Shown: positions 52,280 through 61,252, counted from the stretch's first letter. The stretch is 64,000 bases of DNA from Streptomyces profundus (GCF_020740535.1 NZ_CP082362.1:1364001-1428000), one strand, 5' to 3'. Notes: generated by a model from the sequence alone, not told the origin. Numbers and translations are program-made.

Positions 52280-52645
52280 ATGACGCAAACCCCGGCAAAC
52301 GAAGCTCAGGCGCTCTTCCAACGGTGGATCGACGAGGTGTGGAACGGGTATCCCGAGGCCGCGCGGGCGCTGGTGACCGAGGACTTCGTGGGGCACTGGC
52401 CGGACTACGAGGTCAGGGGTCCGGACGAGCTGGTCGCGGCGATCGCGGAGACCCATGACATCGCCGACTCGGCGCACTTCGAGATCGAGGTCGGCCCGTT
52501 CGCCGCCGGTGATCTGGTGGCGGGCCGCTGGCGGGGGCGGCTGGACACCCCCGGCGGTGAGGCGCGCTTTGTCGGCAACGACATTCTTCGCATCCGCGAC
52601 GGCCGCTTCGCCGAGTACTGGAACGCGGCCACCCAACTCGACTGA
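52280..52645 (+). CDS. SnoaL-like/NTF2-fold protein
   Basis: 121 residues. ALFQRWIDEVWNGYPEAARA, LVTEDFVGHWPDYEVRGPDE, LVAGRWRGRLDTPGGEARFV and the final DGRFAEYWNAATQLD match the SnoaL-like polyketide cyclase/ester cyclase group, with conserved Asp and His of the cone pocket. Function open: cyclase, esterase-like, or small-molecule isomerase. ATG at 52280; a nested inverted repeat lies just upstream. Confidence 0.85.
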   Translation: MTQTPANEAQALFQRWIDEVWNGYPEAARALVTEDFVGHWPDYEVRGPDELVAAIAETHDIADSAHFEIEVGPFAAGDLVAGRWRGRLDTPGGEARFVGNDILRIRDGRFAEYWNAATQLD

Positions 52646-52686
52646 GCACGCCAGGGATTGTCAGTGCCCGCCTCTAGGGTGGCCAC

Positions 52687-53145
52687 ATGTCCTCAGCACT
52701 GTCCCTGAAGAAGGTCACCCCGGAGAACGTCAAGGCCGCCTGTGCCCTGCGGATACGCCCGGAGCAGGAGAAGGTGGTGGCCCCGGTCGTCATGTCGCTG
52801 GCCGAGGCGTACGCGTCGCCCGAGACCGCCTGGCCCCGGGTGGTCTTCGACGGTGCGGAGCTGGTGGGCTTCGTCATGGGCGGATTCGAGCCGGACTGCC
52901 CGGTGGACGCGTTCCGGTGCGGCATCTGGCGGCTCAACATAGCCGCGGGGCATCAGGGCAAGGGCTATGGCCGGTTCGCGGTCGAGGCGGTCTGTGCGGA
53001 GGCCCGCCGCCGGGGGCAGCGGCGGGTGACGGTCATGTGGCTGCCGCACGAGCACGGCCCCGAGGAGTTCTATCTCCGCCTCGGTTTCCGGCCGACGGGG
53101 GAGACGATGGGCGGGCAGGTGATCGGCGAGCTGTGGTTGTCGTAG
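52687..53145 (+). CDS. GNAT N-acetyltransferase (spermidine-acetyltransferase-like)
   Basis: 152 residues. The acetyl-CoA motif is AAGHQGKGYGRFAVEAVCAE (Q-x-x-G-x-G/A), with RRVTVMWLPHEHGPEEFYLR and LGFRPTG for the C-terminal strand. EKVVAPVVMSLAEAY near residue 28 resembles the SpeG-like polyamine acetyltransferase N-terminus. Substrate not assigned. Confidence 0.85.
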   Translation: MSSALSLKKVTPENVKAACALRIRPEQEKVVAPVVMSLAEAYASPETAWPRVVFDGAELVGFVMGGFEPDCPVDAFRCGIWRLNIAAGHQGKGYGRFAVEAVCAEARRRGQRRVTVMWLPHEHGPEEFYLRLGFRPTGETMGGQVIGELWLS

Positions 53146-53160
53146 TGCCGCGCGCCGGGG

Positions 53161-54066
53161 TCAGCCGCGCAGGGCCTCGGTGATCTGGTGGGCGGTGGCC
53201 AGGGCCACGTCGGGGCGGGTGGCGGCGTAGCCGCGGTGGGCGTTGAGGCCGGTGGTCAGGGCCCAGGCGCGGCCCCTGGTCCAGGTGGCGTCGTCGATGC
53301 CGAGGGTCTCGCGGAAGAGGGGCCTGGCCTCGGGGGTGAGCAGCGTCCAGGCGATCACCAGGTCGCAGGCCGGGTCGCCCTGCCCCAGGCCGCCGAAGTC
53401 GATCACGGCGCTGATGTCGCCGTCGCGGGTGAGCAGGTTGCCGACGTGGAAGTCGCCGTGGAACCACATGGGTGGGTGGTCCCAGGCCGGTGCGCGCAGC
53501 GCGGCCTCCCACAGGTCGGTGAGCGCTTCGGCCGGGAACGTGTCCTTCAGCGCCTCGATGTCGGCGCGGGTCGCCTCGTCGCGCTCCGGGAGGCCGACGT
53601 CGGCCAGGTCCTGCCCGGCGTGCCCGGGGGCCAGGGTCTCGGCGGGCGGCAGTCGGTGCAGCGCCGTGAGGAACTCGGCCAGCCGCCGCGCGGTCCGGGC
53701 CGGGTCGACGAGGGCGGCGGGAGTGGCCTGCGCGCCGTCCAGCCAGCGGGTGACGGACCAGCGCCACGGGTAGCCGTGGTCGGGGCGGCCGACGAAGAGC
53801 GGTTCGGGGATGGCGAGCGGCAGCCGGGGGGCGAGCAGCGGCAGCCAGAGGCTCTCCTTCTCCGCCTGCCCGGCGGCCCAGTCGCCCCTGGGGAGCCGCA
53901 CGGACATGGTGTCGCCCAGGCGGTGGATGACATGGTCGGATCCGCCCGGGGTCAAGCGCCGCAGCGGCAGTTCGGCCACGCTCGGATACTGGTCGGCCAG
54001 CAGTCGCCTGACGAGTCCCTCGTCGATCTCCGGCGTGGTGGGGGTGGGGGGTTCTGTGACGGCCAA
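53161..54066 (-). CDS. Aminoglycoside phosphotransferase-family kinase
   Basis: 301 residues from TTG 54066; the longer frame to 54174 also begins with TTG and lacks conserved residues. The kinase motifs are LRRLTPGGSDHVIHRLGDTM for the glycine loop region, PYPW-like GYPWRWSVTRWLDGA, the catalytic loop WFHGDFHVGNLL and the metal-binding VIDFGGLGQGDPACDL. It phosphorylates a small molecule hydroxyl. A divergent paralogue starts at 54384. Confidence 0.85.
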   Translation of the reverse strand: MAVTEPPTPTTPEIDEGLVRRLLADQYPSVAELPLRRLTPGGSDHVIHRLGDTMSVRLPRGDWAAGQAEKESLWLPLLAPRLPLAIPEPLFVGRPDHGYPWRWSVTRWLDGAQATPAALVDPARTARRLAEFLTALHRLPPAETLAPGHAGQDLADVGLPERDEATRADIEALKDTFPAEALTDLWEAALRAPAWDHPPMWFHGDFHVGNLLTRDGDISAVIDFGGLGQGDPACDLVIAWTLLTPEARPLFRETLGIDDATWTRGRAWALTTGLNAHRGYAATRPDVALATAHQITEALRG

Positions 54067-54383
54067 CGGTGATCCGGTTCCTTTCCTGCCCCGCTTCTCC
54101 CGGTCAGGCGTCGTCGCGCGGGCCGGCGCCGCCGAGCCGAACCATCCAACTGCCGGGGCCCGCCCGTTGTCCAAGGATTATCGGCGGGGGAAATCAGCTC
54201 GACAGGGCCCTCGTGACCTGGTCGGATGGTGCGGCTCGGCGGCAGGACGACCCGCCGTTCGCCCCTGCCCCGCGCGCCGTCGGCGCTCCGCCGCCGGGGC
54301 GGCCGTCGGGCGCGACGGACCAGGAACGACCGTTCCCCCCGTGACCGTTGAGAAGCCCTCAGGACCGGCCAGAGAAGGTACCT
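54067..54383. other. 317-bp divergent region
   Basis: Between the two divergent kinase genes. It holds the long inverted repeat 54128-54243 and no supported coding frame. Confidence 0.55.
54128..54243. repeat. 20-bp imperfect inverted repeats around a 76-bp core
   Basis: 54128-54147 (GCCGCCGAGCCGAACCATCC) and 54224-54243 (GGATGGTGCGGCTCGGCGGC) are inverted with 19 of 20 bases paired. The core has a shorter CCCGCC/GGCGGG pair. No target-site duplication is obvious. It may be a MITE-like element, an operator pair, or a large RNA hairpin. Confidence 0.7.
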
Positions 54384-55304
54384 ATGTGTGCGGCGAAGAT
54401 GCACGACGATGAGCCCGATATCGATGCGTCGCTGGTCAGCCGGCTGATCGCCGTCACGTTCCCCCGGTGGGACGGGCTCCCCGTCGTGCCCGTGCCGTCC
54501 TCCGGCACGGACAACGCGATGTTCCGGCTGGGCAAGGCGCTGGTGGTGCGGTTGCCCCGCACCGCCTGGGCCGCGGGCACCGTGGAGACCGAGGACCGCT
54601 GGCCGACGGTGCTGGCCAGCCATCTGCCGGTGTCGATCCCCGTCCCGCTGGAGGTGGGCGAGCCGGCGGAGGGCTATCCCTGGCGTTGGTCGGTGCACCG
54701 CTGGCTGCCGGGCGTCAATCCGGTGGCGGGCGAGGTCGTCGCCCCGCTGCATCTCGCCGAGGATCTGGGCGAGTTCGTCAACGCGCTGCGCGCCGTCGAC
54801 GCCCGGGAGGGCCCTCGCGCCGGTCGTGGGGTGCCGCTGGCCCACCGGGACGGGCCGACCAGGGACGCGCTGGCCCAACTCGCCGCGCTGGACCGGGAGG
54901 ACGAGCCGCTGGACCTCGAAGCCATCACGCGGATCTGGGACGAGGCCCTGACGCTGCCCCCGTACGAGGGCCGGGACCACTGGCTGCACGGGGACCTCTC
55001 GCCCGGCAATGTGCTCGTCGGCCCCGACGGACGGCTGAACGCGGTGATCGACTTCGGTGTGGTCGGCATCGGTGACCCCAGCGTGGAACAGATGGTCGCG
55101 TGGAACCTGTTGCCCGCCGAGGCCCGCCCGACGTTCCGTTCGCTGCTGGGCTCCGACGAGGTGACCTGGGCGCGGGGCCGGGCGTGGGCGCTGTCCATCT
55201 CGCTGATCCAGCTCCCCTACTACCGGCTCACCAACCCGCTCCTCGCGGCCAACTCCCGCCATGTGATCCACGAGATCCTCGCCGACGCCGCCCTCGGGGC
55301 GTGA
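54384..55304 (+). CDS. Aminoglycoside phosphotransferase-family kinase
   Basis: 306 residues from ATG 54384, AGAAGG just upstream. Paralogue of the divergent gene: DIDASLVSRLIAVTFPRWDG, VPSSGTDNAMFRLGKALVVR, GYPWRWSVHRWLPGV, the catalytic WLHGDLSPGNVLV and VIDFGVVGIGDPSVEQMVAW. Both share the GYPWRWSV.RWL segment, showing recent common origin. Possibly small-molecule kinases or resistance enzymes. Confidence 0.85.
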   Translation: MCAAKMHDDEPDIDASLVSRLIAVTFPRWDGLPVVPVPSSGTDNAMFRLGKALVVRLPRTAWAAGTVETEDRWPTVLASHLPVSIPVPLEVGEPAEGYPWRWSVHRWLPGVNPVAGEVVAPLHLAEDLGEFVNALRAVDAREGPRAGRGVPLAHRDGPTRDALAQLAALDREDEPLDLEAITRIWDEALTLPPYEGRDHWLHGDLSPGNVLVGPDGRLNAVIDFGVVGIGDPSVEQMVAWNLLPAEARPTFRSLLGSDEVTWARGRAWALSISLIQLPYYRLTNPLLAANSRHVIHEILADAALGA

Positions 55305-55430
55305 CTCCGGCTCAGGTGGGTCGGCTCCGGCGCCTGGTCGACGTCGCCGTCCTGGCCCGGTGCGTGCCGGCCCGATGGGTGCCCGTGGGTGACAGCGTGC
55401 CCCGCCGCCCACGGACTTCGGCCGGGGCGG

Positions 55431-56375
55431 TCAGGAGAAGTCCAGCACCAGCCGGCCGCGCAACCCGCCGGCCTCCAGCCTGCGGTGGGCCTCGGCCGCC
55501 TCCTCCGCGGGCAGCACCTCGGCCACGTGCAGGGAGAGGGTTCCGGCCTCGACCTGACGGCACAGCGCGTCCAGACCACGGGTGTCCGTGATGCCGTCCG
55601 TCACCATCAACGGGTGTATCCGGACGCCGCGTTCGGCCGGACCCGCCCAGCCCCGCAGCTCGGCCACCGTCCCACCGTCGGCGACGGCCGGCACCACCTC
55701 GGTCGTCTGCGTCGAACCGTCCACCAGCCCCGGCACCCCCTCGGGCGCCACCTTCCTGATCCGGGCGGCGACATCGGCACCGCGCTCGACGACATGGTCG
55801 GCGCCGAACCCCCGAACGCGTTCGACGTCCTGGGGCGCGGCGTCAGCGATGACGGTCAGCCCGTCGGCCTTGGCCAACTCGACCGCGTACCCTCCGACGG
55901 CACCGGCCGCACCGGTCACGGCGACGGTTCCCCCGGCCGGCACCGCCACCGCGTCCAGCGCGAGCCGCGCGGTCATCGCGTTCATCAGCAGCGTGGACGC
56001 GGCCGGGAAGTCCACCCCGGCGGGCGCCGGCACCACCGAAGCGGCGGGCACCACGACCTGCTCGGCATAGGCCCCGCCATGCTCGCTGGTGAACAGCACC
56101 ATGGCCGCGACCCGTTGCCCCACGGCGAGCCGATCGCCGACCCCGGGCCCCACCTGGTCGATCACCCCCGCGGCGTCCATCCCCGGCACGAACGGACCCG
56201 GCCGGTCCGCCATCCGCACGGCGTGCCCGCCGGTCCTTAGCAGCACATCCGTCGGATTCACCGCCGCCGCACGCACCCGAATCCGCACCTCCCCCGGCCC
56301 CGCGACCGGCTCCGGCAGATCGAGCACACGCAGCACGTCGGGACCGCCGAAGTCATACACACCAATAGCCTTCAT
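55431..56375 (-). CDS. Zinc-independent NADPH:quinone oxidoreductase
   Basis: 314 residues from ATG 56375. It is an MDR-family enzyme without zinc cysteines: MKAIGVYDFGGPDVLRVLDL, the GHE-like region near PGMDAAGVIDQVGPGV, and the NADP loop TVAVTGAAGAVGGYAVELAK. It reduces quinones or enones with NADPH. No paired regulator is adjacent. Confidence 0.88.
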   Translation of the reverse strand: MKAIGVYDFGGPDVLRVLDLPEPVAGPGEVRIRVRAAAVNPTDVLLRTGGHAVRMADRPGPFVPGMDAAGVIDQVGPGVGDRLAVGQRVAAMVLFTSEHGGAYAEQVVVPAASVVPAPAGVDFPAASTLLMNAMTARLALDAVAVPAGGTVAVTGAAGAVGGYAVELAKADGLTVIADAAPQDVERVRGFGADHVVERGADVAARIRKVAPEGVPGLVDGSTQTTEVVPAVADGGTVAELRGWAGPAERGVRIHPLMVTDGITDTRGLDALCRQVEAGTLSLHVAEVLPAEEAAEAHRRLEAGGLRGRLVLDFS

Positions 56376-56581
56376 GCCACGCCCCAACTCCCGACGCCCT
56401 CCCGGCATTCCCCTACCGGGACGGCGGGTTCGCCAGCCACACCGACGCCGGGACGATCCCGGCCCCGGTGCACCACCTCGCGGCGTCGCCGGTCGAGGGG
56501 CTCGCCATCGCCTACCGGCTTGGAACCGCCCTCCGCGCCACCCTCACCGGGACACGGCTGCCTCAACTGGGCCACCGCTGA
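56375..56581 (+). pseudogene. Possible 3' gene remnant without start
   Basis: In one plus-strand frame, from about 56375 to the TGA at 56579-56581, the codons are Streptomyces-like and encode PDALPAFPYRDGGFASHTDA followed by GTIPAPVHHLAASPVEGLAI, AYRLGTALRATLTG and RLPQLGHR. It has no start and runs out of the antisense oxidoreductase 5' end. It may be the tail of a deleted enzyme gene; the family is not recognised. Confidence 0.35.
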
Positions 56582-56608
56582 CGGGGGGTTCGCCCTGGAG
56601 AAGCGTCG

Positions 56609-57784
56609 TCACGCGGCCGGGTCAAGCCGGAAGTGCATCTCGGGTGACAGATCCGGTGTGCTTCCGGCCGCCCCGGGGCCCGTCCAGAATCGGATCGCGA
56701 GCGCACGGCTTCGTGGTCGATACGAAGCCGACCAGAGAGTTCCGCCGAGCACCGCGCCGGACTCGGGCCATTGGGTGCTCACGGCGACCTGATCGGCGAT
56801 ATCGACGAGGCGGTCGGCGGTGAACGGATGCTCGGGGTCGACCGCGACATGCGCGTCCATCCGCTGTAGACGCTCGATGGACCCGCGGATATCCGGGTCG
56901 TTCTCCCATGATTCGGGGATCTGCCGGAGCAGGCTGTGGTTGGTGGATCGCATCGTCCCGTCGCGCTTCACCACCGTGTGCGTCGTGTTGTCGTCTCCGG
57001 GCTCAGCCAACATCACGACTCCCTCGGCATCGGCGATGATGTAATGGCAGGGCATCCAGGACAGATATGTCTGCTGCTCCTCGAATACACGCTGGGCGTC
57101 CTCGACGGTGCGACAGCGGTCAAGGATGAACCGAAGCACCTCCAACTCGTTCAACCCCGGCTCGATATCCGGAGGGCTGAAGGTCGACGCCGTTCGATCG
57201 ATGAGCTGCATCATCGATACGACGAGGCCAGCCTCGTTCATGCCGTCGATCACTCCGTTGCAGAGATCGAAGGCACACAGGAACAGCGCGCTCATCCCCC
57301 CGTCGGTGGGGTGGATCTCCATCACATACGGCTCGCTCAGCATCGCGGGCGCTTCGGGAAAGGCACCAGGGCCGAAGACCGCGTCCGGCAACGAGAGAAA
57401 GCCGAAGTCGAAGTTCCGCTGCACCACCGTGCCGGCATCCACGGTCGGCGCGGCGAGCACCGAGCAGCCCACCCTCTGAGGCGGCGTGGGCAATTGCATG
57501 TGGTAGCCGACACCGAGCGCATCAACCTTCGGGTCCGCCGGGTCCAATCCAAACGCACGCGCGATCCCCACGCCACGGGCGACCAACTCCGGATAGTGCC
57601 GCACAGCCCACGCACGGCGGCTTTCCGCCACACCCTCGGGCAGCAGCAGCTCTTCCGCCGCTACCCGATACCGGGACCGAGCGATATGGCCAAGCGATTC
57701 CCCGATCTCTTCGTTGCTTCCATGAATACGCATATGACGAACTGCCAGTCGCTCGTCCGGCGATTGATACACCATCACGTCCAT
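56609..57784 (-). CDS. C45-type Ntn hydrolase (acyltransferase/amidase)
   Basis: 391 residues from ATG 57784, AGGAGA 7 nt upstream. The autoproteolytic N-terminal-nucleophile site is RVG|CSVLAAPTVDAGTVVQRN with Cys107, the pattern of acyl-CoA:isopenicillin N acyltransferase/linear-amide hydrolase family C45. HGSNEEIGESLGHIARSRYR is the typical propeptide helix, and GMNEAGLVVSMMQL a conserved core strand. It probably hydrolyses or transfers an acyl group on an amide after self-cleavage. An adjacent TPR regulator might control it. Confidence 0.85.
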   Translation of the reverse strand: MDVMVYQSPDERLAVRHMRIHGSNEEIGESLGHIARSRYRVAAEELLLPEGVAESRRAWAVRHYPELVARGVGIARAFGLDPADPKVDALGVGYHMQLPTPPQRVGCSVLAAPTVDAGTVVQRNFDFGFLSLPDAVFGPGAFPEAPAMLSEPYVMEIHPTDGGMSALFLCAFDLCNGVIDGMNEAGLVVSMMQLIDRTASTFSPPDIEPGLNELEVLRFILDRCRTVEDAQRVFEEQQTYLSWMPCHYIIADAEGVVMLAEPGDDNTTHTVVKRDGTMRSTNHSLLRQIPESWENDPDIRGSIERLQRMDAHVAVDPEHPFTADRLVDIADQVAVSTQWPESGAVLGGTLWSASYRPRSRALAIRFWTGPGAAGSTPDLSPEMHFRLDPAA

Positions 57785-58107
57785 GGCCCCGTCTCCTGTC
57801 CATAAGTGGGAACTTCCCTTTTTCGCACGAGATGGAGACCGGCCGGCATCCCGCCCGAAGCCCATGGCTCAACGCCGCCGTGGAGCGCGACTCGGCCCCG
57901 CTCGATTCGCCCTCCGGGAGCCCCCACCAGCACAGATGCCCCGCCACTGCCCTGGAACAGCCGCTCCAACTCGTCCGCCCCCTGAACGACTTCACCCCCC
58001 GGCGAGTTCCCGGTCCCACCCTCCTCCACGATCGCGTGAATTCCCCCGGACACGAGCGGACATGCTTCGGAGTGGGGCGTCACAGCAGATCCCAAAGACA
58101 GCGTTGG
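57785..58107. other. 323-bp region with doubtful small frame
   Basis: Between the regulator stop and the Ntn hydrolase start. A minus-strand frame of 106 codons (57775-58095) has a plausible composition (GADELERLFQGSGGASVLVG) but no visible ribosome site and overlaps the hydrolase start by 10 nt. Not called as a gene. Confidence 0.4.
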
Positions 58108-59388
58108 TCACCGAAAAGCCCGCTGTTCGCGAATAAAGCAGTCCCAGTCCCGAGTGACCTGGGCCCCGGCTGCGACAATGTGCAGCGCGCTGGTGAACTC
58201 CTGCAACATGTCCTGTACTCGGGGATGCTGGCTGGTGGTGTCGTCATACAGGGATCTGGCGGTCTCTACGGCTTGCTCGATGTCGCCCTGCCCTAGTTGT
58301 GCCTGGGCGAGCCGTGCCGTGACGATGGCTCGATCACGCCGCATGTGAGGGGGAAGGAACGCGAGACTCCGGTGGGCGTGGGCCTCCGATTCCCCATAGC
58401 TTCCGAGAGCGAGGAACGCGGTCTGGGCGAGACCATCGAGTTCCGCCTGATCGTAGGACGCGCTCGCCCACAAGGGGCGTTGTTCGGACGGATCGGCTTG
58501 CTGGAGCGCCTCCTGTGCGTGGCCGAGCACCTGTCGGACGGCTCGGGTGTCCCCGGTCAGGCCGTGAATGGCGGCATGCCGAGCGTGCCCGAGAGAGGCG
58601 AAGAAGGGGTCACGGCGGGCAATCGGGAGGCGGCGAGCCACATCATTCGCCGCCAGTGCGTCAGCGGGCCGCTCCAGGTGACGATAGAGGCTGCCCGCAT
58701 GTGACCAGATGCGGAACTGGATGGCCGGGTCCCCGGACATGGCAGCGAGGCTCGCGGCGCGGTCGAAGTGACGTTGGGCGGTGTCGAAGCGCCGGCCGTC
58801 GATCGCGGCCCACATGGCACTGGAAGTAAAGGACGCGGCACAGCTGTACAGGGCAGACCGAACGCGTTGGCTTGCCGCGCCCCGGGACTGAAGCGCGAGT
58901 GCCTCACTGGAGAAGGCGGAGGCTCGTGCCTCGATGGTCAGCTTGCCACCGTGTCGGTGATCGCTGGCGATGAGAGAGGCAAACTTGCCCAGGAGTCGGT
59001 CCACGTCGCTCCTCCCCACCCGGGGTTGCACGGCACCAGCCGGCGTCGTGACGGCTATGGCCGTACCGGTGGCGGCGGAGATGAAACGGCGTCGACGCAC
59101 AGGGTCCTCCTGTGATACCTGACGCGAGGTGGGCGGCCCACTTCGCGGGGCGAAGCCCAACTCGCTGATCGGGCAGTTGAATACTGCCTCTAAGGCTGCC
59201 CGTTGGCGTTGGTGCGGCCACCTGGTCTTTCCGGTCAGCCAGTTTCGAACGGTGCGGTCGCTCACGGTCCCCTCGTAGCCGGCAGCACAGAGGTCGGCGT
59301 TGACGGCGTCAGCAAGTTCCAGCTGGGTGAACCCTGCGCGGCGGGGTGGTGCGGAGGTAGGTGCGTTGCCACTCGGTGCGCTTGCCAA
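58108..59388 (-). CDS. XRE-like/TPR transcriptional regulator
   Basis: 426 residues from TTG 59388, with GGGAG 6 nt upstream. N-terminal helix-turn-helix (FTQLELADAVNADLCAAGYE, GTVSDRTVRNWLTGKTRWPH) followed by a basic stretch (VRRRRFISAATGTAIAVTTP) and a TPR array (RFDTAQRHFDRAASLAAMSG, LYRHLERPADALAANDVARR, LAQAQLGQGDIEQAVETARS). It has the pattern of actinomycete regulators with HTH plus TPR, sensing peptides or signals. It is adjacent and same-strand to the hydrolase gene. Confidence 0.82.
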   Translation of the reverse strand: MASAPSGNAPTSAPPRRAGFTQLELADAVNADLCAAGYEGTVSDRTVRNWLTGKTRWPHQRQRAALEAVFNCPISELGFAPRSGPPTSRQVSQEDPVRRRRFISAATGTAIAVTTPAGAVQPRVGRSDVDRLLGKFASLIASDHRHGGKLTIEARASAFSSEALALQSRGAASQRVRSALYSCAASFTSSAMWAAIDGRRFDTAQRHFDRAASLAAMSGDPAIQFRIWSHAGSLYRHLERPADALAANDVARRLPIARRDPFFASLGHARHAAIHGLTGDTRAVRQVLGHAQEALQQADPSEQRPLWASASYDQAELDGLAQTAFLALGSYGESEAHAHRSLAFLPPHMRRDRAIVTARLAQAQLGQGDIEQAVETARSLYDDTTSQHPRVQDMLQEFTSALHIVAAGAQVTRDWDCFIREQRAFR

Positions 59389-59498
59389 GAACCACTCCCG
59401 CTGTACCCGCTCGGGACTGATCAGGTAGCGCCAGGGGCAGGTCAGTGGCTCTTCGGCGGTGCCTCGCCACTGGGCGTGGGCGCTTTAGGCTGTGCGCC

Positions 59499-60143
59499 GT
59501 GATCAAGTGTGTGGCTCTGGACATCGGCGAGACGTTGACCCGTGACGATCGGTACTGGGCAGCTTGGGCGGAATGGCTGGAGGTACCGCGCCACACGTTG
59601 TCCGCCCTGGTCGGTGCGGTGGTGGCCCAGGGAAGGGACAACGCCGACGCGTTGCGGATGCTGCGGCCCGGTATCGATCTGGCGGCGGAGTACTCCGCGC
59701 GGGAGGCCGCTGGGCGCGGTGAGCAACTGGGGGAAGCCGACCTCTACCCGGACGTGCGACCAGCGCTGTCCGCACTCCGCAGCTCAGGGGTGCGGGTGGT
59801 TGTGGCCGGCAACCAGACCTCACGCGCAGGCGAGTTGCTGCGTGCGATGGACCTACCGGTGGACGCTCTCACGGTCTCCGCCGAGTGGGGTGCCGCCAAG
59901 CCCAGCCATCAGTTCTTCGCCCGGGTCATCGCCCTGGCGGAAGCCGAACCTGACGAGATCGTCTACGTCGGCGACCATCCGGCGAACGACATCTACCCAG
60001 CCCGGGAAGCTGGCCTGGCCACAGCACACCTGCGACGTGGGCCGTGGGGCCACCTCTGGGCGGACGCCCCTGAGGTACGAGCGACGACAACCTGGAGCGT
60101 GGACAGCCTGACGGAGTTGGCCGAAGTGATCACAAGAACCTGA
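59499..60143 (+). CDS. HAD-family hydrolase
   Basis: 214 residues from GTG 59499. The HAD motif I is ALDIGETLTRDD, with Asp at position 7 and Gly-Glu-Thr instead of the usual second Asp (DxD/G-x-x-D in most); motif II NQTSRAGELL; motif III Lys in AKPSHQFF; motif IV YVGDHPANDIYPAREAGL. The DIGE variation removes the general acid aspartate, so phosphatase activity may be altered. A strong terminator follows. Confidence 0.83.
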   Translation: MIKCVALDIGETLTRDDRYWAAWAEWLEVPRHTLSALVGAVVAQGRDNADALRMLRPGIDLAAEYSAREAAGRGEQLGEADLYPDVRPALSALRSSGVRVVVAGNQTSRAGELLRAMDLPVDALTVSAEWGAAKPSHQFFARVIALAEAEPDEIVYVGDHPANDIYPAREAGLATAHLRRGPWGHLWADAPEVRATTTWSVDSLTELAEVITRT

Positions 60144-60191
60144 CTCTCTGCGCCTCAGTGTGATCACACGGGTACCGTTGGGAGTGAAACT

Positions 60192-60220
60192 GGACGAGGC
60201 GGCCGGTGGTCGCCTCGTCC
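60192..60220. terminator. Hairpin terminator with short T-run
   Basis: GGACGAGGCG (60192-60201), 9-nt loop, CGCCTCGTCC (60211-60220), followed by TTTGT. It separates the HAD gene from the convergent DUF397 gene. Confidence 0.82.
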
Positions 60221-60237
60221 TTTGTCGCTGGCCGCTG

Positions 60238-60447
60238 TCAGCGGACGGCAGTGACGAAGGCCGTCCAAGAGGCACGGGAGAAGACCACCGCCGGCCCGGT
60301 CGGTCGCTTGCTGTCGCGAACCGGAACGGCGGTGGCGTGGTCGGGGCAGACCTCCAGGCAGTCTCCATTGCTGCCGCCGCTGTAGCTGGACTTGCGCCAG
60401 CCCGTGAGTGCGGAAGCGTCGGGTACGGAGGTCGGTTCAGGGTTCAT
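60238..60447 (-). CDS. DUF397 protein
   Basis: 69 residues from ATG 60447, AGAGGA upstream. GWRKSSYSGGSNGDCLEVCP and VPVRDSKRPTGPAVVFSRAS are the DUF397 signature. It overlaps the upstream XRE gene by 11 nt. DUF397/XRE pairs are abundant in streptomycetes and may act as toxin/antitoxin-like or differentiation switches; the mechanism is open. Confidence 0.88.
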   Translation of the reverse strand: MNPEPTSVPDASALTGWRKSSYSGGSNGDCLEVCPDHATAVPVRDSKRPTGPAVVFSRASWTAFVTAVR

Positions 60448-61252
60448 CGTGTTCCTCTGCAATAGCCCTGGTGAGGGCTAGGGACTCGCGTTGGGGCAGA
60501 GCATCGCTCAGAGCGACATCGTAGGCCGCATGGCACTTGGCCAACAGGGCCGGATCGTCTAGGAGATGTCCCGACAGAACACTCTCGGCATAGGCCACCG
60601 GCGCGGCGTCCTCAAAGCTCATCAGCATCATCATGCCCTCCAGCAGGGAATGCGCCCCGACAGCGAAGGGGAGTACGTGGAGACGTAGCCGACCCGACTC
60701 CGCCATATCCGAGACCTTGCCCAGTTGTTCGGCCATGGCCCGGCCTCCGCCCACCCTCCGGCGAAGCGCCCCCTCATCGAGCACCACCCACAGTACTGGC
60801 GCCTGCGCGCCTTCCAGGATGCGGCCCCGCTCCATTCGATTGACTACCTGCTGGTCAACCACCTCGGGCCGGTAGTTCGGCTGAAACGTCTGGAAGACCG
60901 CACGGGCATACGCCTCGGTCTGGAGCAGGCCGGGGATCAGCAGACCGCTGAACTGTCGGATCTCCGTGGCCTGTTGCTGAAGCTCCGCCGCCTCGGCGAA
61001 ATGGTCGGCGTACCGCTGATTCAAGTCCTCCAGCCACCGGGAGAACCAGCCGTCAGTGTTCAGCGCCTTGTCGATCCGCTTGGCGTCGTCGGGGTTGGGG
61101 AGGCGGCGACCGGCTTCGAAGTGGCTGATCAAGGTCGGCGAGCAGACCACTTCGAGGGCGAGCTCCTCCTGGGTCATCCCGGCGGCGAGGCGGCGTCGGC
61201 GCAGCTCGTCACCGTACTTCTTACGCAGTGTGGGGGGTTGTCGAGCGGCCAT
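60437..61252 (-). CDS. XRE family regulator with DUF5753 domain
   Basis: 271 residues from ATG 61252, AGGAGATCC upstream. The helix-turn-helix is RRRLAAGMTQEELALEVVCS and PTLISHFEAGRRLPNP. The C-terminal DUF5753 domain begins near FSGLLIPGLLQTEAYARAVF and includes VLDEGALRRRVGGGRAMAEQ. It forms an operon with DUF397 and is divergent from the small-gene cassette. Confidence 0.9.
   Translation of the reverse strand: MAARQPPTLRKKYGDELRRRRLAAGMTQEELALEVVCSPTLISHFEAGRRLPNPDDAKRIDKALNTDGWFSRWLEDLNQRYADHFAEAAELQQQATEIRQFSGLLIPGLLQTEAYARAVFQTFQPNYRPEVVDQQVVNRMERGRILEGAQAPVLWVVLDEGALRRRVGGGRAMAEQLGKVSDMAESGRLRLHVLPFAVGAHSLLEGMMMLMSFEDAAPVAYAESVLSGHLLDDPALLAKCHAAYDVALSDALPQRESLALTRAIAEEHDEP

Noticed and set aside
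57775..58095. 106-codon minus-strand small gene
   Set aside because: No ribosome site, overlaps the hydrolase start, no homology visible to me.
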